Part shown: positions 44,374-53,396 of the stretch, piece after piece
Numbering within the stretch: position 1 is the stretch's first letter
Layout: each line of letters starts with the position of its first letter
Assembly: GCA_942492855.1 (NCBI GenBank)
Contig: OW818647.1
Coordinates: 372,001 to 436,000 of the forward strand
Direction of reading: 5' to 3'
Origin: G963677485 sp942492855
Lineage (GTDB): Bacteria > Armatimonadota > HRBIN16
Length of the DNA: 64,000 bases
Notes under the pieces: generated by a model
Told to the model about the DNA's origin: nothing
Database searches by the model: none
Seen by the model: the letters and a program-made list of their open reading frames with translations, nothing else
Position numbers and translations under genes: made by a program

Positions 44374-44411
44374 CTAACCGCCAGACCTGCAGTTAAGTCA
44401 AAGCACCACCT

Positions 44412-44448
44412 TAAAAACAGAGACGGGGAGCGGTCTTGGCTCCCCGTC
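44412..44448 (-). terminator. intrinsic terminator of paralogue E
   Basis: A perfect 10-bp stem GACGGGGAGC/GCTCCCCGTC (44422-44431 with 44439-44448) followed on the minus strand by TCTGTTTTTAAGG. Confidence 0.85.
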
Positions 44449-44507
44449 CCACTTCCGTCTGATATGGTTCGGTTTTCGGTGTGTCTCACGTGGTATCTAG
44501 TTCGGTC

Positions 44508-45383
44508 TTACGCGGTTAGCGTGGCTCGCTTTTTGTTACGCAGGTTCAGCGCAACTGGAGTGAGCATTCCAGCGATCATGAGGATGGTACCTGGCTCAGT
44601 GCCAGCCATCGCATCATGGTTTGCCTGGCCGATATCAACGGCAAACAGGTTGTCGTTGAGTTCGCCCTGATAAGCACCGCTGGAGTCTTCGAAGCCGATC
44701 ATGATCAAGGAACTGTTAGGCACCAGATAGCTGACCATGTGCGGCATCTTGTCCGAATTCATCTCAGCTATTGAACCAAATATCCCCTTATTCTTGCCGG
44801 AGTTGTTCGCTCCATCGGAAACCAGGAAAAAGTCCAGCAGACTGCCGGCATCACGCTTACCGATATTGACAAAATCACCTGGCAGCAAGGGGTTGTTCTG
44901 ACCTGGGCCGCGGTCGTTATTGTTCGTTTGAACATTATTGAACACGTAGGCAGCGTCAGCGCCGATTGCACCGGGGGCAGATCCGTCAACACCCAACATG
45001 TTTTGGTAGCCGGTCTTCTCATCTACAAAGTAGACGCGAACATCGGCGGCTGTGGAAAGCACCAGTTTGGAAGGATCGAGCTTGATGTAGCCGCTATCAG
45101 GCGACAGGTTGCCGATACTTCCCTTGATGAATCCGCTCAGCTTAGGCAGTTGGGTCTCCTGGAAGTTCTTCGAAGCCTCATCTGAACCGAAATATTGTAG
45201 CTCACCCGCGGAAGGAAGATCAGGAGTTGGCGTTTGATCAACCTTTGACGAGCTATATTCCATTTCCTGAGTGATATCTAGTTCACTTTCGGAGATAGAA
45301 GCTAGCGACGGCACAGATGCCAGAACCATCAGAGACACCGAAAGACCGATCAGACTTGTTTGCAGCGTCTTGGCTGTGAACAT
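44508..45383 (-). CDS. DUF4114-like protein with EP-type sorting tail, paralogue E (divergent)
   Basis: 291 residues from ATG 45383 with GAGGAGGAA upstream; the frame runs to 45467 without a site. Signal peptide MFTAKTLQTSLIGLSVSLMV to near LASIS. The core is kept but diverged: FGSDEASKNFQETQLPKLSGF, VRVYFVDEKTGYQNMLGVDGS, FVNIGKRDAGSLLDFF, GFEDSSGAYQGELNDNLFAVDIG. Tail TEPGTILMIAGMLTPVALNLRNKKR with a Lys/Arg end in place of RRR. It is the outgroup of the array and has its own strong terminator. Confidence 0.78.
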   Translation of the reverse strand: MFTAKTLQTSLIGLSVSLMVLASVPSLASISESELDITQEMEYSSSKVDQTPTPDLPSAGELQYFGSDEASKNFQETQLPKLSGFIKGSIGNLSPDSGYIKLDPSKLVLSTAADVRVYFVDEKTGYQNMLGVDGSAPGAIGADAAYVFNNVQTNNNDRGPGQNNPLLPGDFVNIGKRDAGSLLDFFLVSDGANNSGKNKGIFGSIAEMNSDKMPHMVSYLVPNSSLIMIGFEDSSGAYQGELNDNLFAVDIGQANHDAMAGTEPGTILMIAGMLTPVALNLRNKKRATLTA

Positions 45384-45781
45384 GGTGGGTTCCTCCTCGC
45401 AAATGGGTTTGCCATATTGCAGTTTCATTGTACCCAAATAACATTGAAAACGGGTTAGCCAGCTCACAGCTTACAAGCACCCGCCCATACTGTTATTAAT
45501 ACAGTCGTAGGGGCCACCCTTGTGGTGGCCCTAAACGTTGGTTATTCGATTGTTTTCGATTAGGGCGCCCACAAGGGGCGTTCCTGCGGCCTTTCTAACC
45601 GTGCTGGTACGGCAGCCCGGGCGGTAACCGAAACGGTCGTAGGGGCCACCCTTGTGGTGGCCCTATTCGGGCGACCGGCCGGTCGCCCCGATTGACATGC
45701 TGATCGGGCCCGCGATTCGGGCACGGCACGCCATGCCCCTACCGCCCGGTAATACGGGCAACCACGGGGGGTTGCTCCTAC
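45384..45781. repeat. dispersed palindromic repeat cluster
   Basis: No gene. Two GTAGGGGCCACCCTTGTGG-type hairpins (about 45507-45534 and 45639-45665), an inverted GGGCGCCCACAAGGGGCG copy near 45562-45580, a GGGCGACCGGCCGGTCGCCCC palindrome near 45668-45690 and, nearest the next gene, CGGGCACGGCACG/ATGCCCC stems. It has the same composition and order of words as the cluster at 25.7 kb. Confidence 0.8.
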
Positions 45782-46945
45782 TTACAAGCTTGTGATGTTC
45801 TGCGCGTGGCCATCCTCATACATGAAGTAATACCCGAGAACACTCCAGCCCCAGAACGGGTTAAGACCGCAGCCCTCACCTGTCTCGCTGTTATACCATT
45901 CACGGCTGCCAGACTTCTGCATCATGGCCTCAGTGCGGTATGCCACTGCCGTGGCAATCTGGTCGTAACCGTACTGCCGCAGACCATGGAAGACAATATA
46001 GTTGGAAGGTATCCAAGTGTTCGCACGCCAGTTGCAACCCAGGTCATTTGGCAGCGTCGTCTGGCTGTACCCCGGCTCACTTTTCGCCATCACCGCAGGG
46101 GCCCAGGCCGTCCAGAACTCTTCACCGTTCATCAGGTGCTCATAAACCATGCGCCGGGCACGCTCCGGGGTGGCCACATTGGCCCAGAGCGCGGCAAAGA
46201 TATTAATGTATTTCACTTTGGTCAGCTCACCGGTCTGCACGTTCATGTCATAGTAGAGACCGTCTTCTTCACACCAGAGCAGCTCGTTGATCTTTTGAGC
46301 TAGATCGTCTGCTTTGGTTGCATAGAGTGCGGCATCGTCAGCCTCTCCCAGGCTTTCTGCCAAACTAGCGAAGGCACGTAACTCACGCACCAGGAAGCAG
46401 TTGAGGTCAACCCCCTTGCTGATGCGGTCATTCCACCAGCCTGCCCGCTCGTGCTGGTTGTCCATGCCGGTGTGCGGCGCGCTCATCCATTCGGCCAGAC
46501 CGTTACCGGTGCTGTCCATGTTCACCAGCCAGTAGTTCAAATACCGCTTCAGGCGTTGGTAATAGTGGTCGGTAATCCATGTGGTGTCGTCGTAATAGTC
46601 ACGCACCAGCACAGCACTTTGAGCCAGGAAGGGCTTCACATGCTCTGGGTCGTGGTAGATGTTACTGGGCACGCTGCGGCTGATCAGGCCGTCTTCACGC
46701 ATGTGATCGAGGAAGATCGTGATGCCGTTAATGATGTAAGTCGCATCCCAGCCCATGTAGACCTGGACGATGGCCTCGAAGTATTGGTCCCAGTCATATA
46801 GGGTCTTGTAATCATACCCGGTAAAATAGTCGCGGCCGGTATCGGGATCATGCTGGATACCTGCCTTCATTAGCGCTTCGACATCGGTGATTCGTGCTTG
46901 GATGGCCTTAAGTTCCTGTGGGTTTTGCAAAAGACGACGTGACAT
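45782..46945 (-). CDS. (alpha/alpha)6-barrel glycoside hydrolase, GH37/GH63-like
   Basis: 387 residues; ATG 46945 has CAGGAG upstream. Features of the trehalase/GH63 clan: YDWDQYFEAIVQVYMGWD near residue 50, RSVPSNIY, GLAEWMSAPHTGMDNQHE, and the C-terminal signature GCNWRANTWIPSNYIVFHGLRQYG. There is no signal peptide, so it acts in the cytoplasm, perhaps on trehalose, mannosylglycerate or another small alpha-glucoside/mannoside; short, stand-alone enzymes of this length are often mannosylglycerate-hydrolase-like. The exact substrate is not decided by the sequence. It sits alone. Confidence 0.78.
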   Translation of the reverse strand: MSRRLLQNPQELKAIQARITDVEALMKAGIQHDPDTGRDYFTGYDYKTLYDWDQYFEAIVQVYMGWDATYIINGITIFLDHMREDGLISRSVPSNIYHDPEHVKPFLAQSAVLVRDYYDDTTWITDHYYQRLKRYLNYWLVNMDSTGNGLAEWMSAPHTGMDNQHERAGWWNDRISKGVDLNCFLVRELRAFASLAESLGEADDAALYATKADDLAQKINELLWCEEDGLYYDMNVQTGELTKVKYINIFAALWANVATPERARRMVYEHLMNGEEFWTAWAPAVMAKSEPGYSQTTLPNDLGCNWRANTWIPSNYIVFHGLRQYGYDQIATAVAYRTEAMMQKSGSREWYNSETGEGCGLNPFWGWSVLGYYFMYEDGHAQNITSL

Positions 46946-47174
46946 AATGTGGGCTCCTGAATAGTATAAGTTAGGATGAGATAGTCATCTGTCACATACA
47001 TTATGATGTAGTACATTCATGGGCTGCCATGGGTGGTGTCGTGTGGGTTTTTCTTATGCGACCGCCCCCATGTCCGCGCCGTTTTCCCTTTCCGGGCCGG
47101 TCTCCGCGCCCAAGGGCGGTTCGCGAACCGCTCCTACATAACACCCAGCCGAATGGCGACCGCCCTTAACACCC

Positions 47175-47720
47175 CTAGCTCCACTTAATGGGGCGTTTGC
47201 GGGGTTCGCTGGGGGTTGAAGGGGTGCGAGAGTTTCGGATGCGCAGAACGCAGACGACCAGTGCCATCACGCCCAGGCCGATGAGCAGTATCGGATAGTT
47301 CCGACGGCCATCTACAATACTAATATATCCATGCCCCAGGAAATAGAATCCCAACGCGGCTAGATATGTGATCTGGGTGCTGTTTGTTTCGCCTTTGAAG
47401 GCCATCCGAACGGCACTGTAGGCCGCCAGCAGTCCGACTGTGGTGCGCATACCGAACTCAACCCAGTATCGAACCGGGTCCTGAACTACCGTCTGCATGA
47501 GATCGCGCAGCAGAACCGCGCTCACGGCCGCCACCCCCACCGCCACCCACAGCAGCACATACCTCCGTGTTTGCGGGATGAGCAGACCAACAACCACACC
47601 GGCTGCGATGAGGCTCTGAGCAGACTCCTGGGGAATCTGCTTAAATCCCTCACTATACGGTGCCAGGCAGGCTGCCACCACTGCAGGTATGGCTAGTTCA
47701 ACCCAGGGGGATAGCTTCAA
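47175..47720 (-). CDS. small polytopic membrane protein of unknown function
   Basis: 181 residues from TTG 47720, with GGAGGG ten bases upstream. About six hydrophobic segments (for example ELAIPAVVAACLAPY, ALIAAGVVVGLLI, YVLLWVAVGVAAVSAVLL, ITYLAALGFYFLGHGYISIV, LLIGLGVMALVVCVL) and a short basic C-terminus. I recognise no family. It starts six bases after the stop of the gene upstream (47727-48362), so the two form a unit. Confidence 0.6.
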   Translation of the reverse strand: MKLSPWVELAIPAVVAACLAPYSEGFKQIPQESAQSLIAAGVVVGLLIPQTRRYVLLWVAVGVAAVSAVLLRDLMQTVVQDPVRYWVEFGMRTTVGLLAAYSAVRMAFKGETNSTQITYLAALGFYFLGHGYISIVDGRRNYPILLIGLGVMALVVCVLRIRNSRTPSTPSEPRKRPIKWS

Positions 47721-47726
47721 CGGGTG

Positions 47727-48362
47727 TTAACCCTCCGCGAGAAGCTGGTGCATCAACTCCTCTGTTTTCCCTTGCAGGTAATGAGCACTATCATATGCAC
47801 ATGTCAGCATTTGGTCAAGCGTGACCCCAGTGCCGGTGACGGCATCGAACTGCATGTAGAAGTAGGCTGGGTCGGCGAAGAGGGGCTCAATACGCAGATC
47901 GCAATGGAACATCGCCTCTTCAAAAGTAAAACGCAGCCCCACCCCACGCAGTTGGCTGCCGAAGTGCTTACGCAGCGAATCGCCGGGGAGGCATAAGAAG
48001 TTATCGACGCTGGACTCCGTAGATGCTCCGCCCGCGTCACGCTTGCCGATCCACTGCACCGCTCCGGTGAAGGCATCACCCAGCAGCAGGCCGTCTCGAA
48101 ATGCGGCGAGGGCGCGCACGGAACGGGCCGATTCTGGGTTGATTGGGTCGGCCTCACTCACGTAGATGGTCTGCTGAGGGCTGATGAACAGTCCCTCACG
48201 GGTATCGTTATTGATATAACCCAGAAATCCTGGCATCTGTGTCTGCTGGGGCACAAAACCTGGGCCGAGAGCCTCCAGCAGGCTGTTGTGGCGCGGCTCG
48301 CTGAACTGCCCAATGTCTGTATTCAGGGTGATTTGAAGCTTGTTAAGTATCGTTTCTGGCAT
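47727..48362 (-). CDS. conserved-looking soluble protein of unknown function
   Basis: 211 residues; ATG 48362 has CGGAG upstream. No signal peptide or membrane helix. The sequence has good protein composition (PGFVPQQTQMPGFLGYIN, FLCLPGDSLRKHFGSQLRGVGLRFTFEEAMFHCDLRIEPLF) but no motif I can name. It is co-transcribed with the downstream membrane protein and lies 107 bases after the rhomboid gene on the same strand. Confidence 0.6.
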   Translation of the reverse strand: MPETILNKLQITLNTDIGQFSEPRHNSLLEALGPGFVPQQTQMPGFLGYINNDTREGLFISPQQTIYVSEADPINPESARSVRALAAFRDGLLLGDAFTGAVQWIGKRDAGGASTESSVDNFLCLPGDSLRKHFGSQLRGVGLRFTFEEAMFHCDLRIEPLFADPAYFYMQFDAVTGTGVTLDQMLTCAYDSAHYLQGKTEELMHQLLAEG

Positions 48363-48469
48363 GCTAAACTCCGTTTGGTGTTACCTTATAGAGAGTACTG
48401 GCCATCATGGGCTTTGTCAAGATGCCATCGACGGCTGCCGGCAATTTTGAGATACCATGCCATGCGAAG

Positions 48470-49303
48470 TTATCCGCCAGCTTCGCGCAACACCTCGTCG
48501 GCAGAACTGGTGTTTTTTTGCTTACGCAGCAGTTGCTCCGCGGCCTGATAGAATCGGCGGGCGGTGTCGGCATCGGCCAGGTCACGGGCGCTTCTCGCCG
48601 CGGCAAGTAAAGCTGCCGGGCTGTCGGCCTCCAGTGCCGCCCACTGTCGGCACAGCCGTGCCGCGGTGATGAGATCGCCTTGCTGTCGGCTCTTCTCAAT
48701 GTCCCGCATCAGCAGCAGCCGTGTGGCGGCGACATTGATACCGAAGGCGTATGCCAGCGCGACCGCGAACACAAACGCCAGCAGATGCCCTGCGTAACCC
48801 ACCTGCATCTGCCCATTTACCAGGCTTTGCAGCAGCATCACCAACTGCTGCACCACCATCACGCTGATGACCGTCAACACACTGGGGATGCGGGTCTGGC
48901 CCACCATGAAACCCACATGAGAAAATCGCACGGCACAGAGCCCTATGGCACCGAAAACCAGGCTGCTCATGCCGATTTGCGGCTGACCTGCTAGATCAGG
49001 ACGGAATGAACTGGTGAACATCGCCTGCCCGAGGTTGCCCGCAAATGCCGCGGCCCAGACCACCAGCAGGTATTCACGCGCCCGAAGCATCAGCTCCAGC
49101 GGTAGGTAGAACAGCAGCATCCCCACCAGGTTACCTGACAGGTGTGCCCAGTCGGCATGAATAAACAACGCGCTGAGCGGTGCCCACAACGGGAAACCAG
49201 CCGGGATAAGCTGCACCCAGCCCATCCACGACTCGCGGTTAGGGATTATTTGAAGCAGCACTGCGGTCAGCAGCACCATCATTGTAGAAAAAGGCCAGTT
49301 CAC
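48470..49303 (-). CDS. rhomboid-family intramembrane serine protease
   Basis: 277 residues. Rhomboids cut other membrane proteins within the bilayer. Core visible: HADWAHLSGNLVGM (conserved Asn/His region, about 49-61), the nucleophile in IGMSSLVFGAIG (Ser113; the usual GxSG has Ser at its last position here), and the catalytic His in GYAGHLLAFVFA (about residue 173). About six helices. The cytoplasmic C-terminus (about 200-277) is helical and TPR-like (AARLCRQWAALEADSPAALLAAARSA). Start GTG 49303 has no clear ribosome site; ATG eight codons on is possible. Confidence 0.83.
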   Translation of the reverse strand: MNWPFSTMMVLLTAVLLQIIPNRESWMGWVQLIPAGFPLWAPLSALFIHADWAHLSGNLVGMLLFYLPLELMLRAREYLLVVWAAAFAGNLGQAMFTSSFRPDLAGQPQIGMSSLVFGAIGLCAVRFSHVGFMVGQTRIPSVLTVISVMVVQQLVMLLQSLVNGQMQVGYAGHLLAFVFAVALAYAFGINVAATRLLLMRDIEKSRQQGDLITAARLCRQWAALEADSPAALLAAARSARDLADADTARRFYQAAEQLLRKQKNTSSADEVLREAGG

Positions 49304-49388
49304 ACTTTTAGATTAACGGCTTCCTTCTTATATGGCAACCGGCACCGATTGTCGGTGCGGGTGATGGTGGTACCAATCGACCGTGTTT

Positions 49389-50477
49389 CTAGTAATGAAT
49401 GGTGCGATCGGCTCCTGCTCCGTATCTTGCCACACTCAGCGTGCGGCTTAGCCTGTCAACTGTAAAAACATCCCAGGCGGTTTCATCTGCCGTGTCGTCT
49501 ACTAATGGCGCAGCCGACGGCCCCAAACCCACACCGCTGCGCGCGCAATGTGTGGCTATGTGTGTTATGCCTTGAATGACATCAACTTTATCGGTATGCA
49601 CATGGCCGTAGATACATCCGATAAGCTCCATCGGCCCTTGAGCCTCAAAATCGACATCCAATGAGAAGGCAAAGTCACCCTCTGCCCGATCCGCATATGC
49701 GGTGCCCGTTTGCCAGGCCCGCAAGAGGTTCAGCATCGCTTGCGCGTTGTTGACGGCTAGGTCGCCCTCAAAGGTGAGGCTGAACTCCAGCGGAACATGG
49801 CTGAAGATGATCACGCTCCAATCTGAGCAATCGGGTTTGTCGCTGAAATTCAGTGCGTTGTGGGCCATCCAGTTCAGTTGCGCATTGGAGAAGCTGTATT
49901 CCCATTGGCCCAGGAACTTTGGAGATCCGTCCTCCTTTAGCGTATACGGTATGTCGATCACGTTCAAAAAGATGGCTCGGATTTTGGCCTCAGGCAGGTC
50001 ATAGTAGTAGTACAAACCATGCGTATGGAGCGGATCTACCTGAACAAGGCCCTCGTTGTGTTGAAACAAGCGGGCATACTCATCCACCGGATATACGGTG
50101 TTTGCGTTCGAAGGTTCCTGGCTTTCATTATGATCGTATATCGTATTGTCATCGTGGTTGCCCTTCACCGGTAATATTGGAACACCTGTGACCTCGGCAC
50201 GCATCAGGGCTGCCAGTTCCTCGTAAGAACTCAGGACTTTATCTCGGGTACCATTTTGCACGAAGTCGCCGCCAACGGCCACGAATGATACGGGGACGCT
50301 TTGCACCAACTGGCCCAATGCAGCGAAGCTGTGGATGACAGGCTGGCATTGATGGTAATAGTGCAGGTCGCTGATGAACGCAAATGAAGCCGTGTCAGGC
50401 GTTTGGTGGCTGAGAACAACCTGCACTGTTTTAGAGAGTTCGGCTTCCGAATATGAAGGTAAACTGGAGTGTGGCAC
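49389..50477 (-). CDS. calcineurin-like metallophosphoesterase
   Basis: 362 residues from GTG 50477 with GGGAGG six bases upstream. All five dimetal blocks are present: FISDLHYYH (about 33-41), VGGDFVQNG, VKGNHDDN, IIFSHVPLEF and IYGHVHTDKV. No signal peptide, so it is probably cytoplasmic; the family cleaves phosphomono- and diesters, including cyclic nucleotides. A long insertion between the GNHD and SHVP blocks (about 100-200) includes DLPEAKIRAIFLNVID. Substrate unknown. Confidence 0.88.
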   Translation of the reverse strand: MPHSSLPSYSEAELSKTVQVVLSHQTPDTASFAFISDLHYYHQCQPVIHSFAALGQLVQSVPVSFVAVGGDFVQNGTRDKVLSSYEELAALMRAEVTGVPILPVKGNHDDNTIYDHNESQEPSNANTVYPVDEYARLFQHNEGLVQVDPLHTHGLYYYYDLPEAKIRAIFLNVIDIPYTLKEDGSPKFLGQWEYSFSNAQLNWMAHNALNFSDKPDCSDWSVIIFSHVPLEFSLTFEGDLAVNNAQAMLNLLRAWQTGTAYADRAEGDFAFSLDVDFEAQGPMELIGCIYGHVHTDKVDVIQGITHIATHCARSGVGLGPSAAPLVDDTADETAWDVFTVDRLSRTLSVARYGAGADRTIHY

Positions 50478-50902
50478 TTATACCCTCCCGGTAGATGGCA
50501 AATATTGTGTCCAGCACCATCGTCATGCTGTTGATATGACTGTATCACACTGTGGGCGTACCGTCAAAAAGCAGACGCGGTGTGCGTGCAATAATATGAG
50601 GCCCTCAGGTAAGGAGGGTGATCGTTACAGTACAACACGAGCATAAATGAGCTCTTCTGAATCATGTAAGAGACGAAACGCCGTGTAAGCAGCTGGTCGT
50701 AGGGGCCGTGCCTTGTGCCGGCCATTAAAAACTATCGTATGGACAACGATTAGGGCCACCACAAGGGTGGCCCCTACGATAGCATCAGTTAAGCCTAGGC
50801 AGCCGTGTCAGCACGAGAAGGTGGTTCACGCTGAGTGTCATTTCAGGTGACGCGATGCGTCATAGTGTATATATTTGGTGGATGTGGTATAATTACGTCT
50901 TG
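50478..50902. repeat. gene-free stretch with a dispersed palindrome
   Basis: Holds a GTAGGGGCCGTGCCTTGTG hairpin near 50698-50724 and its inverted partner ATTAGGGCCACCACAAGGGTGGCCCC-type word near 50749-50775 (CTACGATAGCATCAGTTA follows, as in the clusters at 22.5 and 25.7 kb). The last 20 bases carry the wecG promoter. Confidence 0.7.
50885..50893 (+). promoter_or_regulatory. extended -10 promoter of wecG, near-leaderless
   Basis: TGG-TATAAT with TATAAT at 50888-50893. Initiation about seven bases later would leave only a few bases before ATG 50903. No ribosome site and no -35 box are visible. Confidence 0.55.
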
Positions 50903-51664
50903 ATGGTACATAACGTCTCTACCAAACCGCAGCGCGTAAATCTGCTGGGAATCGGCACCGATCCTGTTACCATGGAACAGGCCATTCAGCTCATCCAGTA
51001 TTTTATAGAAGAGGGCCAGCCTCATCACGTCGTCACGTGTGATGCCAGTATGGTGGTGATGGCTCAGGCCGATCCTGCTCTCGGCGATATCGTGCGCAAA
51101 GCCGCACTCGTCACCCCTGATTCAGTAGGCATTCTTTGGGCCTGTAAGAAACTGGCCACAGCAATGCCGGAGCGTGTGAGCGGGGTCGACATTGTGCTGC
51201 GTTTGGTGGCACTTAGTGCGCAGCCCAATGGGCCGCGTCTTTTCTTTTTAGGGGCCGCGCCGGGCATTGCCGATGCTGCGGCTGAGCGAATGCGGGATAT
51301 TTACCCCGGTGCGCAAATTGTGGGCAGTGCGCACGGTTATTTTTCAGAATCCGATGAGCCTGAGGTCATTAGAACGATCCAAGCGGCTAAACCTGATGTG
51401 CTTTGCGTTGCACTCGGGATACCCAAGCAAGAAAAGTGGATTGATAAACACGCAAATGAATGTGGAGTGCCTGTTTTAATCGGCGTTGGGGGTACATTTG
51501 ATGTATTATCCGGCCGTGTGAAACGGGCACCCAAGCTGTTTCAGACACTCAGTATCGAATGGGTATGGCGGTTAGCCAGTAACCCATCTAAAATAGCGAA
51601 AGTGAGTCTGCTGCCCAGGTTTGCCTGGATGGTGCTCACTGCAAAGCAACCAAAAGGTGATTAG
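50903..51664 (+). CDS. wecG: WecG/TagA/CpsF family glycosyltransferase
   Basis: 253 residues from ATG 50903, chosen because the promoter lies directly upstream; the frame is open to 50855. Family transferases add a ManNAc- or ManNAcA-type sugar to a lipid-linked acceptor at the inner membrane. Motifs: NLLGIGTDPVTMEQAI, HHVVTCDASMVVMAQ, VTPDSVGILWACK, ERVSGVDIVLRL, FFLGAAPGIADAAAERM, and CVALGIPKQEKWI plus IGVGGTFDVLSGRVKRAP. A nucleotide-sugar dehydrogenase of the matching WecC type is at 26 kb. Two bases separate it from greA. Confidence 0.92.
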   Translation: MVHNVSTKPQRVNLLGIGTDPVTMEQAIQLIQYFIEEGQPHHVVTCDASMVVMAQADPALGDIVRKAALVTPDSVGILWACKKLATAMPERVSGVDIVLRLVALSAQPNGPRLFFLGAAPGIADAAAERMRDIYPGAQIVGSAHGYFSESDEPEVIRTIQAAKPDVLCVALGIPKQEKWIDKHANECGVPVLIGVGGTFDVLSGRVKRAPKLFQTLSIEWVWRLASNPSKIAKVSLLPRFAWMVLTAKQPKGD

Positions 51665-51666
51665 AT

Positions 51667-52146
51667 ATGGGGCAGGAGATCATCCTCACTCAAGACGGCT
51701 ACGATAAACTGTATGCAGAGCTAGAACAACTACGTAATGTCGGCAGATCCGAAATATCGGAACGAATTCGCCAGGCTCGCCTTCTGGGCGACCTTAGCGA
51801 GAACTTCGACTATCAGGACGCCAAACATCAACAGGGGCTGATGGAAGCACGCATCAACGAGCTGAAAGCCACCCTGGAAAATGCGCATATCGTGGCAGGA
51901 GCCACCGATAACGGAGTGGTCGGCATAGGTTCTCTAGTTTCAGTAAAAGACGAATTCGACGACGAATATACAATCAAACTAGTAGACACCATCGATCCAG
52001 ACAACGAACAGGACGCCGATATCGACTATGTCTCAGCCGACTCCCCCATGGGGCGGGTGCTGATCGGGCAGAAGCAAGGCGCTTCCATCACTGTAGAGGG
52101 TGAAGGCCGTTCGTTTGATATCGAAATCCTCTCCGTCAGCCTCTAG
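51667..52146 (+). CDS. greA: transcription elongation factor GreA
   Basis: 159 residues, full length. It rescues backtracked RNA polymerase by stimulating transcript cleavage. The N-terminal coiled coil carries the acidic tip GDLSENFDYQDAK (the usual form has SENAEY), and the C-terminal FKBP-like domain has the expected VGIGSLVSVKDEFDDE and DSPMGRVLIGQKQG. It follows wecG by two bases and precedes tgt. Confidence 0.95.
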   Translation: MGQEIILTQDGYDKLYAELEQLRNVGRSEISERIRQARLLGDLSENFDYQDAKHQQGLMEARINELKATLENAHIVAGATDNGVVGIGSLVSVKDEFDDEYTIKLVDTIDPDNEQDADIDYVSADSPMGRVLIGQKQGASITVEGEGRSFDIEILSVSL

Positions 52147-52150
52147 CGAG

Positions 52151-53320
52151 GTGCGTGAACTCCCGCGCCTTCCGCAATTTACAATAACAGCCCGTTCACA
52201 GCGGGCCCGTTGCGGGAAACTCACATTACCGCACGGCCTGGTAGAAACACCAGTTTTTATGCCTGTTGGCACGCAGGGCACCGTGAAGGCCATGACCCAG
52301 GAAGAGTTAGTCCAACTCGGCTTTCCTATCATTCTGTGCAACACCTACCACACCTATCTACGGCCTGGTCATGAGCTGATTGCCCGCGCGGGCGGACTAC
52401 ATGGCTTCATCAACTGGCAGGGTAATATCCTGACCGACTCTGGCGGATTCCAAGTGTTTTCGCTACAGGAGTTGCGCACCATCAGCGAGAATGGTGTGGA
52501 GTTCAAGAGCCACCTCGATGGATCGATGCACCTGTTCACCCCCGAGCGCGCTGTGCGCATACAAGGCGCGCTGGGCAGCGACATCATGATGGCGTTTGAT
52601 CAGTTGGCCGCCAACCCCTGCACCAAACAGGAGTCGGCTGAGGCCATGGAGCGGACCCACCGATGGGCGAAACGCTGTGTAGACGAATGGCATACGGCAC
52701 GCGAAGAATGGCAGCGCGGAGAGAACGAGATGCTGCCCAATCCGGGACAGGTGTTATTCGGCATCGTGCAAGGTGGAATCTACGACGACCTTCGTGAGCA
52801 AAGTGCCGCGGCGATCTCTGAGCTGGACACCCCTGGCATCGCCATCGGCGGAGTAGCGGTCGGTGAGGAGAAGTCGCTAATCTTCAGCACGGTGGAATAT
52901 ACAACGCCCCTACTACCCGATCATAAACCGCGGTACCTGATGGGAGTGGGTGAACCGGAAGATATCCTGCACGCCGTGAGCTGTGGTGTCGATATGTTCG
53001 ACTGTGTGTTGCCCACGCGGCTGGCCCGAAACGCCGCGATGATGACGCACTACGGCCGGGTGAACATGCGCAACAGTAAATACAAAGAGCAGTTCTCACC
53101 TGTTGATGATCTGTGCGACTGCCAGGTGTGCCAGAACTATACCGCAGCGTATATACACCACCTGTTCCAGGCTAAAGAGATACTGGCAGCTCGGTTAGCC
53201 ACCTTCCACAACCTCTACTTCCTGCACCAGCTCATGGCAGACATCCGTGGTGCCATACGGGCGGAACGTCTGGACGCCTTTTCGGCGGAGTTTCTCAGCC
53301 GATATCAATCTGTACAATAG
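52151..53320 (+). CDS. tgt: tRNA-guanine transglycosylase
   Basis: 389 residues from GTG 52151, four bases after greA; a GTG at 52100 inside greA would add 17 residues. It exchanges guanine 34 for preQ1 in tRNAs on the path to queuosine. Motifs: VETPVFMPVGTQGTVK, the catalytic Asp in LTDSGGFQVFSL, GSDIMMAFDQL, FGIVQGG, GIAIGGVAVGE, the second Asp in MFDCVLPTRLARN, and the zinc site CDCQVC with a later His. queA is not next to it. Confidence 0.95.
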   Translation: MRELPRLPQFTITARSQRARCGKLTLPHGLVETPVFMPVGTQGTVKAMTQEELVQLGFPIILCNTYHTYLRPGHELIARAGGLHGFINWQGNILTDSGGFQVFSLQELRTISENGVEFKSHLDGSMHLFTPERAVRIQGALGSDIMMAFDQLAANPCTKQESAEAMERTHRWAKRCVDEWHTAREEWQRGENEMLPNPGQVLFGIVQGGIYDDLREQSAAAISELDTPGIAIGGVAVGEEKSLIFSTVEYTTPLLPDHKPRYLMGVGEPEDILHAVSCGVDMFDCVLPTRLARNAAMMTHYGRVNMRNSKYKEQFSPVDDLCDCQVCQNYTAAYIHHLFQAKEILAARLATFHNLYFLHQLMADIRGAIRAERLDAFSAEFLSRYQSVQ

Positions 53321-53396
53321 CCCTTCCCCATCGCAGTCACACGCTGCATTTCCCACAGATGAAGGAACCCGCTCCCGCAGTGGTGAATATGTTGGC

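Larger units (their letters stand above)
43594..44507. other. intergenic repeat region
   Basis: About 900 bases with no gene. It holds a partial left arm CCGCGACATAAGTGTCTCGGCTATT family copy near 43708-43734, the MITE-like element at 43801-44027, a second right-hand copy to 44205, a GGGCGATTCGCGAATAGCCCC hairpin near 44236, the dispersed CTTCGCGTCTTCGCGTGAGA repeat and a GAGGCCAAT...ATTGGCGTTCCCA repeat, then the terminator of the minus-strand gene. Confidence 0.75.
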
